64,000 nucleotides of DNA, taken from the NCBI GenBank assembly GCA_023053575.1, contig JAKZAP010000003.1, positions 6,982,561 to 7,046,560 on the forward strand, written 5' to 3'. The notes under the pieces are model-generated. The model saw only the letters and a list, made by a program, of their open reading frames with translations. It had not been told where the DNA came from and made no database searches. The position numbers and the translations under genes were made by a program. Shown one piece after another: positions 9,939 through 21,800 of the stretch; position 1 is the first letter of the stretch, and every line of letters starts with the position of its first letter. The DNA is from Branchinecta lynchi (lineage: Eukaryota > Arthropoda > Branchiopoda > Anostraca > Branchinectidae).

Positions 9939-11259
9939 AACAAGTGCACAAGTGCTCAGACGTGGAGTGTAAAAGTAAAATGTTTATCACATTTTATATA
10001 CAGAAAGCTTTAGAACCAAGATATTTTTCATCCCCAATAACCAAACAAGCATTGAAAAAATCTAATTTCTAATCATCCCACTTTAAAAGCTTAAAATGTA
10101 AACAAACCGCCAGTATAAATCCAAAGAAATGTTGAAGATCTTGCATGAATAGCATTAGTTCGAGCACTGAATCAGGTGTAGATATTCTTTGCATTGAATG
10201 GTCTGCCAGCCAGTCCAACCCTTTACACCTCTTTTCCATTAGCAAGGTAATAACAAGTGCAATAAACCAAATCGTAGTAGCCTAATGCCCCCTTTGTCAC
10301 GATTCATTAAGAACATCCCATCATCGATCATTTGACAAAATAGTCAAGTTTCCAACTGTTCATTAGAGATTAAAGTACGTGTCTTATTTGTTGCTGTTCA
10401 CCAAATCCTCATCCATAGACATATCTCCCCAAATATATAAGAGTTGGACTTCAGACCTGTCATAGACGAACTTAACTCATCGGAAACCCAGGCCCAGCTG
10501 CCCAAGAACGGGAAGGGGGGGGGGGTCGGGACCCATCAAAATGCGTATTTACACCTTTTCTTCCTCAAGTATACCAGCGTATAGTTTGATTCTAGTCACG
10601 GGTCGAACACTTCTTTCATGGGCAATCTGGGCCCCAGTTGCCCATAAACGAGGAGGGTGGAGGTGGTTCTACCCCCACAGGGGGTGGTTCTGGGTTATAG
10701 GTAACCCCTATAACCCAAAAGCGCAAAGGAATGTCATCGCCTTATCTGCAGTTAATGTCAAGTTAAAAAACATTAAAAAATGGACAATATGGGTCCAATT
10801 GACCCTGAACCAAGTGGGGGTGGCTACCAAGTTTCAACTTGATACCTGTTGATTCGTGTCACGGGTAACGAACTTTATTCCTGGGCAATCTGGTCCAAGT
10901 TGCCGATGAACGGGCTGGGTGGGGGAGGTGCAACTTTAAAATCAATTTCCCAGCCCTAGGATCTACACGTCCAAGAAACTTCATCGTCCTATGCTCAGTT
11001 CTGGTCAAGTTACGAACATTATTCACTGGGCAATCTGGGCCCATTTGCCGCTGAACTGGGTTGGAGTGGGGGGTGGGACCCTCCAAAAAGGCACAACTAG
11101 ACCCCAATACCCACAACTGTACCAAGTTTGAAGTTGATACTTGCACTGGTTCCCGAGTTATGAGCTCCACAAAATACGGTGAAAAACGAAAACCGAAAGC
11201 CGAAAGCTGCTACAGAGCTCGCAAGAGTGGATTGTTCCAAGGAACACTCCACTAAAAAC
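9939..11259 (+). repeat. Interspersed repeat C, copy 2
   Basis: Same start word, unit structure and terminal palindrome as copy 1, lying 96 bp downstream in the same orientation. It contains five GGGCAATCTGGGCCC-type units. An extra segment near 10190 absent from copy 1 shows that the copies have diverged by indels. Confidence 0.75.
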
Positions 11260-11421
11260 CTTACCTCATTATTTCCATGGTGGCTGTTTTGGGTGCATTG
11301 CTTGTGTAGCTTACACACGCGATACAGCTTAAATTGTCAAGATAATGTAAACGCATTACATTCCGTTTCAAATAAGAGTTAGGATCTGTTACAGGGCCTC
11401 TCTACGCTCGGTTAATTTTTG

Positions 11422-11684
11422 TAATTGTACCGTGTTCTTCAAAACTGTGCTAACTAAATTTTCATAATTTTTGGGCCCAGTTTTATGTATGACATCTGCG
11501 TGAAGAAAGTAGGAACTCAGAAAGTAAAGACTAGTCTACCTGTTAGATAATACTCATGTCGTCATCTAACACTTGGCACAATTTAACAGAATACCAAATC
11601 AGCTATGTTCTTTCGAATGGTATAGTTAACTAAGCTTTCAGAATTTCTTCAGTTAGCACAGTTTTGAAGAACACGGTACAATTA
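11422..11684. mobile_element. Short element with 34-bp terminal inverted repeats
   Basis: TAATTGTACCGTGTTCTTC... at 11422 is matched in reverse complement by ...GAAGAACACGGTACAATTA ending at 11684, essentially perfect over about 34 bp. The 263-bp unit has no coding sequence. I could not fix a target-site duplication. Confidence 0.6.
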
Positions 11685-12270
11685 GTTTCTAGAAACTCAA
11701 CGAGCCACGCAGTACATGGCCCCCAAATTCACCACAGGACTGCGGTTCTGATAGCCTACTTGGTCGCAATTTCCGTAATTCTGAGAGACGATGCAAGGCA
11801 AAAGATTGAAGCTTTCTGAGTAAGGCTACATCGGTGACGTCCATTGCGGTTGCGGTTCTAGCTCATAATCAAAAGTCAAATCTGAAGCGCTATCACTCTT
11901 AAAATGGAGACAGGCTTATGAGTGAGGGTAGGTTTGGAAAGAATATCAAGGCCTGGCGGCCATGAAGGACAGGACCCACGTTTTGATTACTGTAGGAGTC
12001 CTGTTTTGATAGACCATGAAAGGGTAGAAGCCCTGTTTTGATCGACAGTGTTTTTAATTCGTGTCAGTTTTCCGTGCGGAAAATTGAAAATACGACTCTC
12101 TTTAAAACCTACGACTTTCTATTTCATGGTAGCCGTAGCTCTCCCTTTCATCCAATGCCACAGAAACATTACACAATTGCATAACCATTCACTTTTTTCA
12201 AGTTGTTCTATGCAATCTCTTACCTCTTTGCTCATCAACGTATAGCAGCTTGCCCTGTTCATCAGCACCT
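11685..12270. other. No gene seen
   Basis: Unique-looking intergenic sequence without coding signal, RNA gene or clear repeat boundary. Confidence 0.35.
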
Positions 12271-12274
12271 CAGT

Positions 12275-12500
12275 TCCTTAAAGCACAACTCTTACTAGAA
12301 ATGATCTTTTTCACATGAAATGAATCAGAAAAAACATTTTTTGAAGTACCATTACTTTCCACCTAAAACTAGCGATTCTCTTGTTAGCGCTTGTCGACTA
12401 CATCCAGCCTTCCTGCTCTCCGACGCGGCGGCTGGGCGCAAAATATTTGAAAACTGAACGTGTCTTGGTCAAAAAGTGGGAAAACTAAGCAAATAAAAGA
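12275..12500 (+). repeat. Interspersed repeat F, copy 1
   Basis: TTAAAGCACAACTCTTACT, then AAATGATCTTTTTCAC, TTGTTAGCGCTTGTCGAC and GCGCAAAATATTTGAAAAC, recur in the same order at 43.7-44.2 kb. Part of the block also follows the MITE at 16429. Right end approximate; no coding sequence. Confidence 0.55.
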
Positions 12501-12754
12501 AGTAATAAACAGAAGATTATCACATCCATATATGTGCAAGAGTTGTCAGCGGACGTTGAAGACTCCGGCAAACTTTTCGTTGGATCACGGGAAAACTCGG
12601 AAAGGCCGAAAAAGCGCGAAAAATTCGTAGTTACGAAACGAAACAATGGAAAAAGGTGGGGATTTTAGAAACTTGTAATTCTATATCGGAGCTAAGTATA
12701 TAATAAAAGGCAGAATAGGCAAGAGGTGTCCTTTAACTTATAGTGCAAAACACG

Positions 12755-12935
12755 ATCGGAATTTTCCGGCCGGATTTTCTCCACTTTCGTTGTCAAGAGT
12801 AAAATAAACAACTATTTTACCATAAAGAATTGTGGATAGTGCCGAAAATTCGGTCAAGGAAAGTCTGCGAGCATACGGAGCCTTCAAGGCATTCGTTCAC
12901 CAGGTTCTTCCGGCCGGATTTTCTCCACTTTTATC
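12755..12935 (+). repeat. Direct repeat around CCGGCCGGATTTTCTCCAC
   Basis: The word TTCCGGCCGGATTTTCTCCA occurs at about 12765 and again at about 12908, with similar flanks, giving an approximately 143-bp spaced direct repeat. No gene is seen. Confidence 0.5.
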
Positions 12936-15310
12936 GTCACATCCATAAAAGATGGTGCCGGAAATCCTTTCACGAATTCAATTCCTCGAGCACCCAACCT
13001 TGATCTTTTGTTCAACGCATTCATGCTGCGGACAGACGATTTTAGGTTTTCTGACCAGATTTTCGTCACTTTCAGTGTGAAGCTGACAAAATATCAACTT
13101 TTCCGTAGCTGATTGTAGAGGTAACGAATTGATGCTCATCGCAGCTCCTGCCCTCCTCTCGTTTGCATAGGGTAAGCATCAGGAATCTATTCGACTTTGC
13201 ATCGTCGTATTACAGAGATCGGAAGACGGAGATTCTACTGCTTATTTGTTCTTATTTTCAGATATCATATTGGGGACGGTCGATCGTCACAAATTTTTCC
13301 AAAATCTTCTTTCACTTATCTTTTTCTGCTCGGCATGTGTTGCAGATGATTTGATGCCTGAAATCAGTGCCAGTGGGACCCGGCCAAAGACCCGTCCCTC
13401 TTGATTGAAGCAAAATCTAAAGATTAAGGTGAGATTAGAAGGCCCGTTTCGATACAGCCTGTAATTTTTCGAAGGGACACGGATAAATCAATAACCTATG
13501 GATCGAACAGGTCAGTTGATCTGTAAGATGATCTCGAAAACAGGTGAGGCTGGTTAAGCAATTCTTTATAGCTTTTGTTATATAACAAATAAATGTTTTC
13601 GGGCACAAAGAGGTTTCCTCAGACCCAAAGGTTGGATTATTCTATGTTTTGACATGGTCTTACCAAAGAAATTGGGGTTTGCAAGCTTTGGTGGAACGTG
13701 TCAGCGTCCTTAGATGAAGTAATGGGTTCGTGACTAGTTAAAAGAAAAGTTGAGAAGTACGTGTCGGTTCGTCTATCTGAACGTGACCGTCTGTAGATGT
13801 GACGTTCACAAAAACAATGGTTCCGTCACGTACAAGCTTTTTTCCGCCAAATCAAAAGTTCCAACATTGAGTGTCCTACACCAATACGAAATTATCAATA
13901 GGAAGGAAGGAATTTATTTCTTCAACATTTCTACAACATATTGAACATATTCTTAAACCAATAGCCCGTCTCAATATGTGACAACAGGTCACCTGTGCAA
14001 GACGGACATGAAATTATCAAGATCTATTGAACTCACTCTAAATCAGCTTTCCTCACTCAAACACCCCTAGCCTACCCAATTCCCATTCCCCTCCCGAATC
14101 CTGCCCCAATCTTCATTAAACAACCAACTCAATTACCCAACAAATATTTTTTTAATCTGTTCTTAAACAATAAACAATAATACGCAATGGTATATGTTTC
14201 GTCGGGTAATACAAAAGCTGGTTGCAAACCCTACAACCACCCGTCAGTTCGCCACCTTGTAAAATGACAGCTGAGGTACCCCATTCACAAAACCACACGA
14301 TAGCTCAGCCACTCGCCAGTTACATCACTGACTCATTCACCAGTCAGTTGGCCCACCTGTCAGTTAAACCACACACAACTTGGCCAACAGTCAACTAGCC
14401 CACCTGACCGGCACCTTTTGTCAAGGGCCACTTGATTTCTATTGGTCAAAGCTGGTCTCATTCCTTTCCTTGCTTTCCAGAGAGACTGTATGAGAGCTAC
14501 TGGAATCCGACTAAGCATAAGCCCTGTTTGTATAATCTAACATTGGTAGTAGGATGTTATGTTGGGAGAACTTGCTGCAGATGCCTAGGGTTTGCGGGTC
14601 ACCAAGGAAGCGTACAACGAAAGTAGAAATTTATGGTCATCCCAGGTGAAGTAGATTTTACTCTTGGAGAGTCGGAGCTTTGGAGTAACGGTGACAGGCC
14701 TGGGTTTCCGGTGGGTGATGCGAGAAAGGTGGGAAGTCGTTTGTCGGACCAGGATCTCCAATCTTGGCAGTTGATGGGTCGCTATTTCTAAGGTTTTACG
14801 GCAAACATCATAGGGATTTGTGGGAGGGGGTATACTTTAAAGTGATTATGAAAAGAGAGGAAATAAGGTATAAAAGGAAAAAGGGACAAGGAAAAAGGAT
14901 AAAGGAAATAAGGGATGGTTATTAGTCTGCCACTGGGGGAGAAAAAGCGGCATATTGGGAGGTCCTAGGGTCGGTTCGGTCCTTATTCATGTCTGATGTG
15001 TGCATAATGAGAACGTGAAACATTCATGGCTGAATGTGAGAGTATGAGTTAACTAGGTTAGAAGTTCCGAGTGAACAGAAAGGGAACGAATAAAGGGTGT
15101 TAAGCGTCATGCAGAAGAGTTTTTTTTAAGAAATTGTACAACAATTGGTGGGGTTTCTCAGGGTCAGGGTATATACTTCATTTATGTATTTCGATTGTGT
15201 TCATTCTCCATGGCCGATGGCTCTTAGTGCAAATAAATCTCATCTCGTTGATCATGTTCGGCTGATACAAGTTGAACTGATAACCTTGGCTATGAAGGTT
15301 GGGTCTTGAA
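12936..15310. other. No gene seen upstream of the Atf3-like promoter
   Basis: About 2.4 kb with no supported exon, RNA gene or bounded repeat. Short words of GTCAGTTGGCCCACC type recur at 14280-14410. Distal regulatory sites may lie here but I cannot identify any. Confidence 0.4.
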
Positions 15311-15315
15311 ATCAT

Positions 15316-15436
15316 CCAATCAGCGTGTATGTCGTCGACGTCACTCTCTCGAATGTCATTAATTCCTCAAACGATGACTCATCAACGCTCCGGTGAGAAA
15401 TAAAAGCGTTCGGCCTGGATCAAACGAAGCTCAGTT
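15316..15436 (+). promoter_or_regulatory. Atf3-like core and proximal promoter (CCAAT, CRE-like, AP-1, TATA, Inr)
   Basis: In order: CCAATCA at 15316-15322; CGACGTCA (7 of 8 bases of the CRE) at 15336-15343; a perfect AP-1 palindrome ATGACTCAT at 15374-15382; a TATA-like AATAAAAG at 15399-15406; and an initiator TCAGTT at 15431-15436. If the A at 15433 is +1, the TATA element lies at about -34 to -27 and AP-1 at about -59 to -51, both textbook positions. The coding start is 244 bp downstream. AP-1 and CRE sites are bound by ATF/Fos/Jun dimers, so feedback control is plausible. Site matches are seen; the start site and function are inferred. Confidence 0.7.
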
Positions 15437-15484
15437 ACCTATCGAAATCTCGCAGAGCAAGATCGTGCTTATCGACACTCCCAG

Positions 15485-15664
15485 ATGCATCTCCAGCACT
15501 TGCCAAAAAACCATGTCATTATAGACCAATCCTCACCACATGCATACATCACATCCAACCTATGAGAGACGGCGTGCGTGATGTCAGTGTTATTTTTACA
15601 AAAGTTCCTGATTGAAATTTTAAGCCAAGCCCGCGCGTATAGTCTGCTCTCAGCTGTCATGTGA
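15485..15664 (+). promoter_or_regulatory. Cluster of upstream open reading frames in the predicted leader
   Basis: The predicted leader (15433-15676) contains upstream ATGs at 15485 (26 codons), 15513 (3), 15540 (13), 15562 (17), 15581 (27) and 15659 (1). The stop of the first overlaps the 15562 start (ATGA), and the stop of the 15540 frame overlaps the 15581 start (TGATG). The 15581 frame, whose -3 base is G, stops 12 nt before the main ATG. Such arrangements repress or condition translation in stress-response genes; here this is inferred and depends on an unspliced leader. Confidence 0.55.
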
Positions 15665-15676
15665 AGAGGACCTATA

Positions 15677-15899
15677 ATGTTTCTAAACGTGAATTACACA
15701 ATCCCACAGGATAATGAATCAATGTGCTGTAACACTCCTCGGACACCGGAAATTTTGAACTTGCTATCCGGTCCATTTGAGAAATATCTAAAGGAGAATA
15801 AATTAAGCCTCAAATCGGAGGACCCAGTCGAAGAACTAAAGACTTCCCTTGAAGGGGTCTCTTCATCGTCTTCCACGTCCGTTGCAGCGTCAACCCCAG
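15677..15899 (+). CDS. Atf3: Atf3-like exon 1 (coding part)
   Basis: Encodes residues 1-74 plus the first base of a Gly codon. The donor is CCAG|GTAGGA at 15899/15900. The product includes TPRTPEILN and a Ser-rich run (about 61-68), an acidic/Ser activation-type region. The open frame continues a short way into the intron, so an unspliced read-through form would look like a 102-residue protein. The exon boundary is supported by exact phase agreement with exon 2. Confidence 0.85.
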
Positions 15900-18800
15900 G
15901 TAGGAAAAAACACCGACCTAGTTTTCTCTTATGTCTAGTAGGAACAGTCAGGGGTGTCACGTACGGGGGGGGGGCAGTGTTGTGAAGTACTTCAAGTACT
16001 TGTACTTCAAGTACTACTTAAGTACAAAATCAAAATACCTGGATTTTACTAGTACAACTTTCCCAGAGTACTTAAAACTTGAGTAAAATATCCAAGTACT
16101 TGAATCCCTCAAGTATCAATAAAAGTTCAAGTACTGTTCCAAGTAGATTTGCTTAGATCATATCGAGTTTTTTTTTTCAGATTACTCTGAAATGATTGTT
16201 TTCTTACGTTCAAGTGACAGCAGGTCACAATGAGTTAATATTTGGCAACTGCCCCGCAAAATGAGCCACCTAAGGTGCGTTTTTTTTATGTAGTTTCACT
16301 GTAATTTGACGTACTTTTGTTTCAGTTTTGAAAGCACAGTATCTGTGCCGTTTTATTTTTATTTACTTTCTTAACTGAAACAAAAGTACGTCAAACTACA
16401 ACGAAACTACATAAAAAAAAACGCACCTCTAGTGTTGGCGCTTGTCGACTCTGTTCAGACTTGTTCGACAAAACATTTTAAAACTTTGTACATCATGGTT
16501 ACCAAGGGGAAAAGTCAAGCGAAAGAAAAGGAGTCTGCAACATAGACCTGTAGGCCTACCGAATCTTCATAGTTGAAAATTTTTTTCCCATGCCCTTAGT
16601 CCAAAGAGTTGTCTTAAAAGAGTTGTCGCTTCCTGCTTGAAGTTTTCGGCGTTTTTGGGCTACTTAACTGGCAAAATCGGCTCGGCAGTCGTGGACTCGT
16701 TGGTTACAAATGTTACAATGGTGAAGGGTGGCTATTTTTGAAGATGATGATTCCATATGGAATTATCATAAACGGATTAACGTAAAGGGAAGAAGAAGTA
16801 CGATGGAGCCTTTACGGATCTAGTTATAGGCAGGGTTGCCACATGTCGCACGATAGTGTGCATTGTCACTCTGTTTTGTTTTTGTCACTCTTGTCCTACG
16901 TAGGACATAAAAATCACTCTATTTCAGAAAATGACCAAATCTGTCATTTTTGCAGCAGGGATTCCGACAAGAAGTGGCTATTTCAAGTTTTTTTTTCATG
17001 AAAGTAATATTAAGATGTGTCATTTTTACACAGGCGATTCCGAGCCAAAAGTGAACATATCATGAAAATAAATATCACTCTCTAAATATTTTTCATGTGG
17101 CAAAACTGGTTATAGGGTTACCCTCGCATGCGCGAGGTTTTTATAAAGTAGCCTACAACAGTGATTTGCGATCTTCAGCTCCAGGTTTAAGACTTTACGG
17201 TATCTCGAAATGTTGGTGACGGGATACCTACGATTTCGTAAATGTTGTCCATCTGTACATCTGTAATCACGATAGTGCAAAGTCTTTAAGTAATAAAAAC
17301 CTTTACATTGAGTGTAAAGTTTTCCTACGTGCGTTGTCTTTTTGGGATCCCAAAACGTAAGTGGAGGGATACCTATGACATCGCAAAAGTTGTCCGTCTG
17401 TCCGTCCGTCCGTCTGTAAGCACGATAACTCTCGAAGGGAATGAGATATTTTGATGAAACTTGGTGTGAGGGTTCGTTGGGTCGTCGGACCAGTCAAGTT
17501 CGTAGATGGGCTTTGTAGCTCTACATTTAGGGGTGGGGGAGGGGATTCAAATTAAGGGACAAACAAAATATTTTGAAACAGCTAATGTGATAGTCGATTA
17601 TGGGGTAAGAAGACGTGCTGAACACGATGGTGAAAACCATTTTGTCATCGGACAAGTAGTTCGCCCGGAATCCGGCCAAAACCGGAAAGTTTGTTGAAAG
17701 TAAAAGTTTTATTTGAAGTTGATTAGATGTTCGATTTAGGGGTAGGAAGACATGCTGAAGACGATGGTGAAAATTATTTTCTCGACGGACAAGTATTTCG
17801 CCCGGAATCCGGCCCAAACCGGAAAGTTTGTTGAAAGTAAAAGTTTTATTTGAAATTGATTAGATGTTCGATTTAGGGGTAGGAAGACATGCTGAAGACG
17901 ATGGTGAAAACTATTTTCTCGATGGACAAGTATTTCGCCCGGAATCCGGCCGAAACCGGAAAGTTTGTTGAAAGTAAAAGTTTTATTTGAAGTTAATTAA
18001 ATGTTCGATTTAGAGGTAGGGAGACATGCTGAAGACGATGGTGAAAACTATTTTCTCGACGGACAAGTATTTCGACCGGAATCCGGCCCAAACCGGAAAG
18101 TTTGTCAAAATGAAAAGTTTTATTTGGAGTTGATTAGATGTTCGATTTAGGGCAAGAAGACATGCTGAACACTTCTGTGAAAACAAGTTTCTACCCGGAC
18201 ATGTAGTTCGTCCGGAATCCGGCCAGAACCGGAAAACTGTTGGAAGTCAAAGTTTTATTTCTAGTTGATTAGATAAGCGATTTAGGGGTAAGAAGAGATG
18301 CTGAGTCCCTGTGTGACAATCGTATTTTACCCGGACATATAGTTCGACCGGAATCCGGCTGGAATCGGAAAATTTGTTATAAGCTAAATTTCTATTTGAA
18401 GTTGATTAGATGTTCATTACTGGGGAAAGAAGATACCCTGATTTCGTCTTTGAGCTTTCTTTTTTCGCCGGACAAGTAGTTCTGGAGTTCGGCCGGAACT
18501 GGGAAATTGGCAGAAGTGGCAGGAAGTTTTCGTCAAAACAGATATGACTTATAGGGGTAAACACACATGCTGAATCCAAATCTGAACTTGGTTTTCTCAG
18601 GTGACTAGCTATTTGGCCTTAATCTGTTTCTGAATTTTAATTGTAAAAATGTTCAAGGAGTCTGGCGAAGACTGGATCTGGCTAAGACAAGACCCAGTTG
18701 TCTGGATCAGATATTGAATTTTTGGGATCCCATCGAAACCTTTGGTCTTGTTTCTTGTTGTTGTTATTATTTTTATTTTATTGTCTACTCCGTCACTAGG

Positions 18801-21800
18801 GCTACACGCCCTCCATTGTTTCTTTTGACGGGTTATAAATAGATTGATTGATTGATAACTCTGGAAGGAGTTGATATATTTTATAAAACACATTGAATAC
18901 ATTTGTTGATATATTTTGTAAAAACACAAAGGGGCTTCAATTTGCTAGACAAGTAGTTTTCCCGGATTCTGATTAAAAACCGGAAATTTGGTAGAAAAGT
19001 GTAGGTCTATTCCCAAGTCAATTAGAGAATCGCTTTAGATGTAAAAGCCCACGCTGAATGCATTACTGAACTTTATTTTCTTGCTGGATAAGTAGTTTGC
19101 CCGGAATCTGGCCAAAATTGGGAATTCGTGAGAGGGAAAAACCTGTGTCTGAGGTCGGGTAGAGTGTCGAAGTAGGGGTAGGAAAAACAGGCTTTCGAAA
19201 TAAAGAGCACGATGAACAGTGATGCGATGTTTTCGATCGGACTTAAAAAAGTTTTGATATTATCGCTGCAACCCAGGATAGACGAGAGATTACCCAGCGG
19301 GTCGGATTCTAGGTCGATTAGGGATACAAAAAAAAGCATATTTACGCGATCTGGCGAAGACAGGAAGTCCACAGGAACCAAATGTCTGGATCAAGCAAGT
19401 CGAATAAAGATTCCTTTTTGGGATCCCACCGAAACCTTCGGTCTTGTTCAAATTCGAGGCTCTACTTTGTTTCCAAGAAGAAGTTTATTGGGATATTTCA
19501 GGTTTAAGCCATTCAACCAACTAGCCTACCCATTATCTGCAACATTGTAGTTCAGTATCTAGTGTTTAATTTTCCGTTCGATTTGCCAAATTTGTAATAT
19601 GACTGAATTATAGTACTTAAAGGACCTGTCTTACCTATAATATTAATGCAACCTACTTCCGTAATCACTCCATGTATTTCTAAACCCGGAGACCCCAATT
19701 TCGTACGGTACATTCTAACTCCTCTGACACAACCACGCTGATTCTATCACTTGCCGTGTTTTGCTACCTTCGATGTTTATGTGTATCACGCTGTCAACGG
19801 TTGTCTGCGAGAAGTTTTTGGATAAAAAAATGGTTATGTAAATTGTTCCTGATTTCGCTCCAAGTCAACGGGCCTCTGAAAAGGCTTAAAACAGCCAAAA
19901 CCGTGGATTATTTGAAAGCACAGCATAGTTTTAAAGTATTCAAATATTTTAAAATACTGTAAGTTTAAGAGTAAATAGTGCGAAGGGTCCTGTAAGTAGT
20001 ACTTAAAGTACTACTTAAAGTTTAACTGAAAAGCCGACTTATTTTTTTTTATCATTTAACTGAATACGCAGAAGAGATTTTTTTTATTAATGGAATATCT
20101 ACGGCCGTCATCAGAACTTTGAATGGCTAGTGGAGGGTAGCACACTGCATGAACACTTAATTTTCGTAAATCGTGTTTTGTTAAGCATAGAACACAGAAA
20201 CAAGCGTACAGGTACCGCAAATCCGACAGGGAAATTCCACTATATGAAAATTGATTATTCGTGAATAGTGGAGCAACGAAATAACGCATTTTCATTGAGT
20301 TTTCGAGCCGCTTTAAGTGAATAAGTGATGGGTAACTAGACTATCCTATTTCGGCCCTTTTCAGATAAACTTTAAGTAGAAGTTCAGTACTAAGAACTCA
20401 AGAACTACTTAAGTACAATTTTTTCTGGTACTTACTACTTGATAATTAAGTACATAATGTGGAAGTACTTGGAATGTGGAAGTACGCATCTGGAGTGCTA
20501 ATCCCACACTGAGAGGGGGGACGCTCCCCCCACACAATGTTGTCGGTAAAAAAGAAAGAAAAGAATCGGCGGCAGGGGCTCAAAGATTGTCAACTTTTCT
20601 TACAAACATCGATTTTTCTTAAGTCGGTAAAAATGACAGCCAGCTAGTTACGACTCTGGGAATAATCAAGACAGATTATTGGCTAAGTAGTCACGAGGGT
20701 CATGGCAAAAATTAAACACATGGAAACAATCCAAAAATCTAAAAAAAAAATCTTACCATGTCATAATACCACACTTTATTAACGAGGTTCAGCACTAAAC
20801 AATCCTAGTCCATACGTTATTTATTTGGCGGGTTCGTGAGCATTCATTAAAGATAATGGACACACTTTATTTCTTGAAAATACGACGAATTTTTAACAAG
20901 AAGCGGGAGAAATTTATAGCCTAGGCCGACTGCAAAAGAAAATAAATTCTGGTGGTTTGACCAGAATACCCAAAACAACTGCCAAATATCCATATTTTTC
21001 TACTGTTTACTCATAGGCTACACTAGCTAAATGCCGTTCTTTGATTTATTTAATGATAACAATTCTAGCGCCCAACCCTTCACACCCGAATAGCGCCGCC
21101 AGATCACAGCACCAAAAAGCAATAAGAGGAAAATTGGAAACTCGTATAAATTCGCATGTCAGCATGCTCAGCATTTTTTTTCTGATTTCGGTTTACCGGG
21201 GTGGAGCTTCACTGAATCTAGCACGCGGCCTCCAGCATTAGTGGTTTCACCTCTGTGGCAAATCGGAAAAACTGCCATACAAGAAAATTCGTGATCTATC
21301 TTTATTTCTTCCTACAGTGACAAAAGTGACGGCAATAAGAAGAAAAGGAACGAAACTAGGTCTGCTGTCCTGGCAGGCAACGGCTAGGCTTCACCCCTTG
21401 GTAAACCAAAATTGGGCAAAATTGTAGTCATCATGATTCCAGTCATGTTCTTTATCCTTATTTGTTCTTGATAACACGGTCGTGCCAAGCCCTGTTCCGA
21501 AATAGTGACCTGAATGTGTGTGTGTGTTTGGGGGGGGGGGGGAGGGTAATCTAGACATGGCAAATGCAAATTTTTTTCTAAATTAGCTCTTCCAAAAGCT
21601 CGATTTACCGCGCATTCACTGAAAACGGCCAATCACAGCGATAGAGCTAGTGATAGCCAGCGTCAAACTTCTGCCAAGGTAACAGGAGCTGAAATTGTAA
21701 TCCAACAGGAGCTGTAAGCTCAAATGACACTTGCAAGGGTATGTAGCATGTACATGAGCTAAGGTTCGCGCTGTCATGGTCGTCTGGTTCTTCCAATACC

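Larger units (their letters stand above)
15975..20511. mobile_element. hAT-type non-autonomous element, expanded by nested insertions
   Basis: The left end CAGTGTTGTGAAG and right end CCCACACTG (inverse CAGTGTGGG) are hAT-like. Both subterminal regions are dense in AAGTACTT words (15990-16150 and 19995-20480), typical of hAT transposase-binding regions. The interior at 20050-20360 is reverse-complementary to part of the hAT element at 30909-31799. The flanks are G-runs (8 G left; AGAGGGGG right), so the 8-bp duplication is uncertain. A 156-bp MITE and a 1.4 kb repeat account for much of the length. Confidence 0.55.

Noticed and set aside
17390..17420. CRISPR-like or regulatory TCCG repeat
   Set aside because: It is a short simple repeat inside repeat A in a eukaryotic genome, longer in the copy at 62322-62365.
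17506..18150. Conserved short frames in repeat A (also at 62456-63040)
   Set aside because: They repeat every 137 bp and occur on both strands, as expected from translating a tandem repeat.
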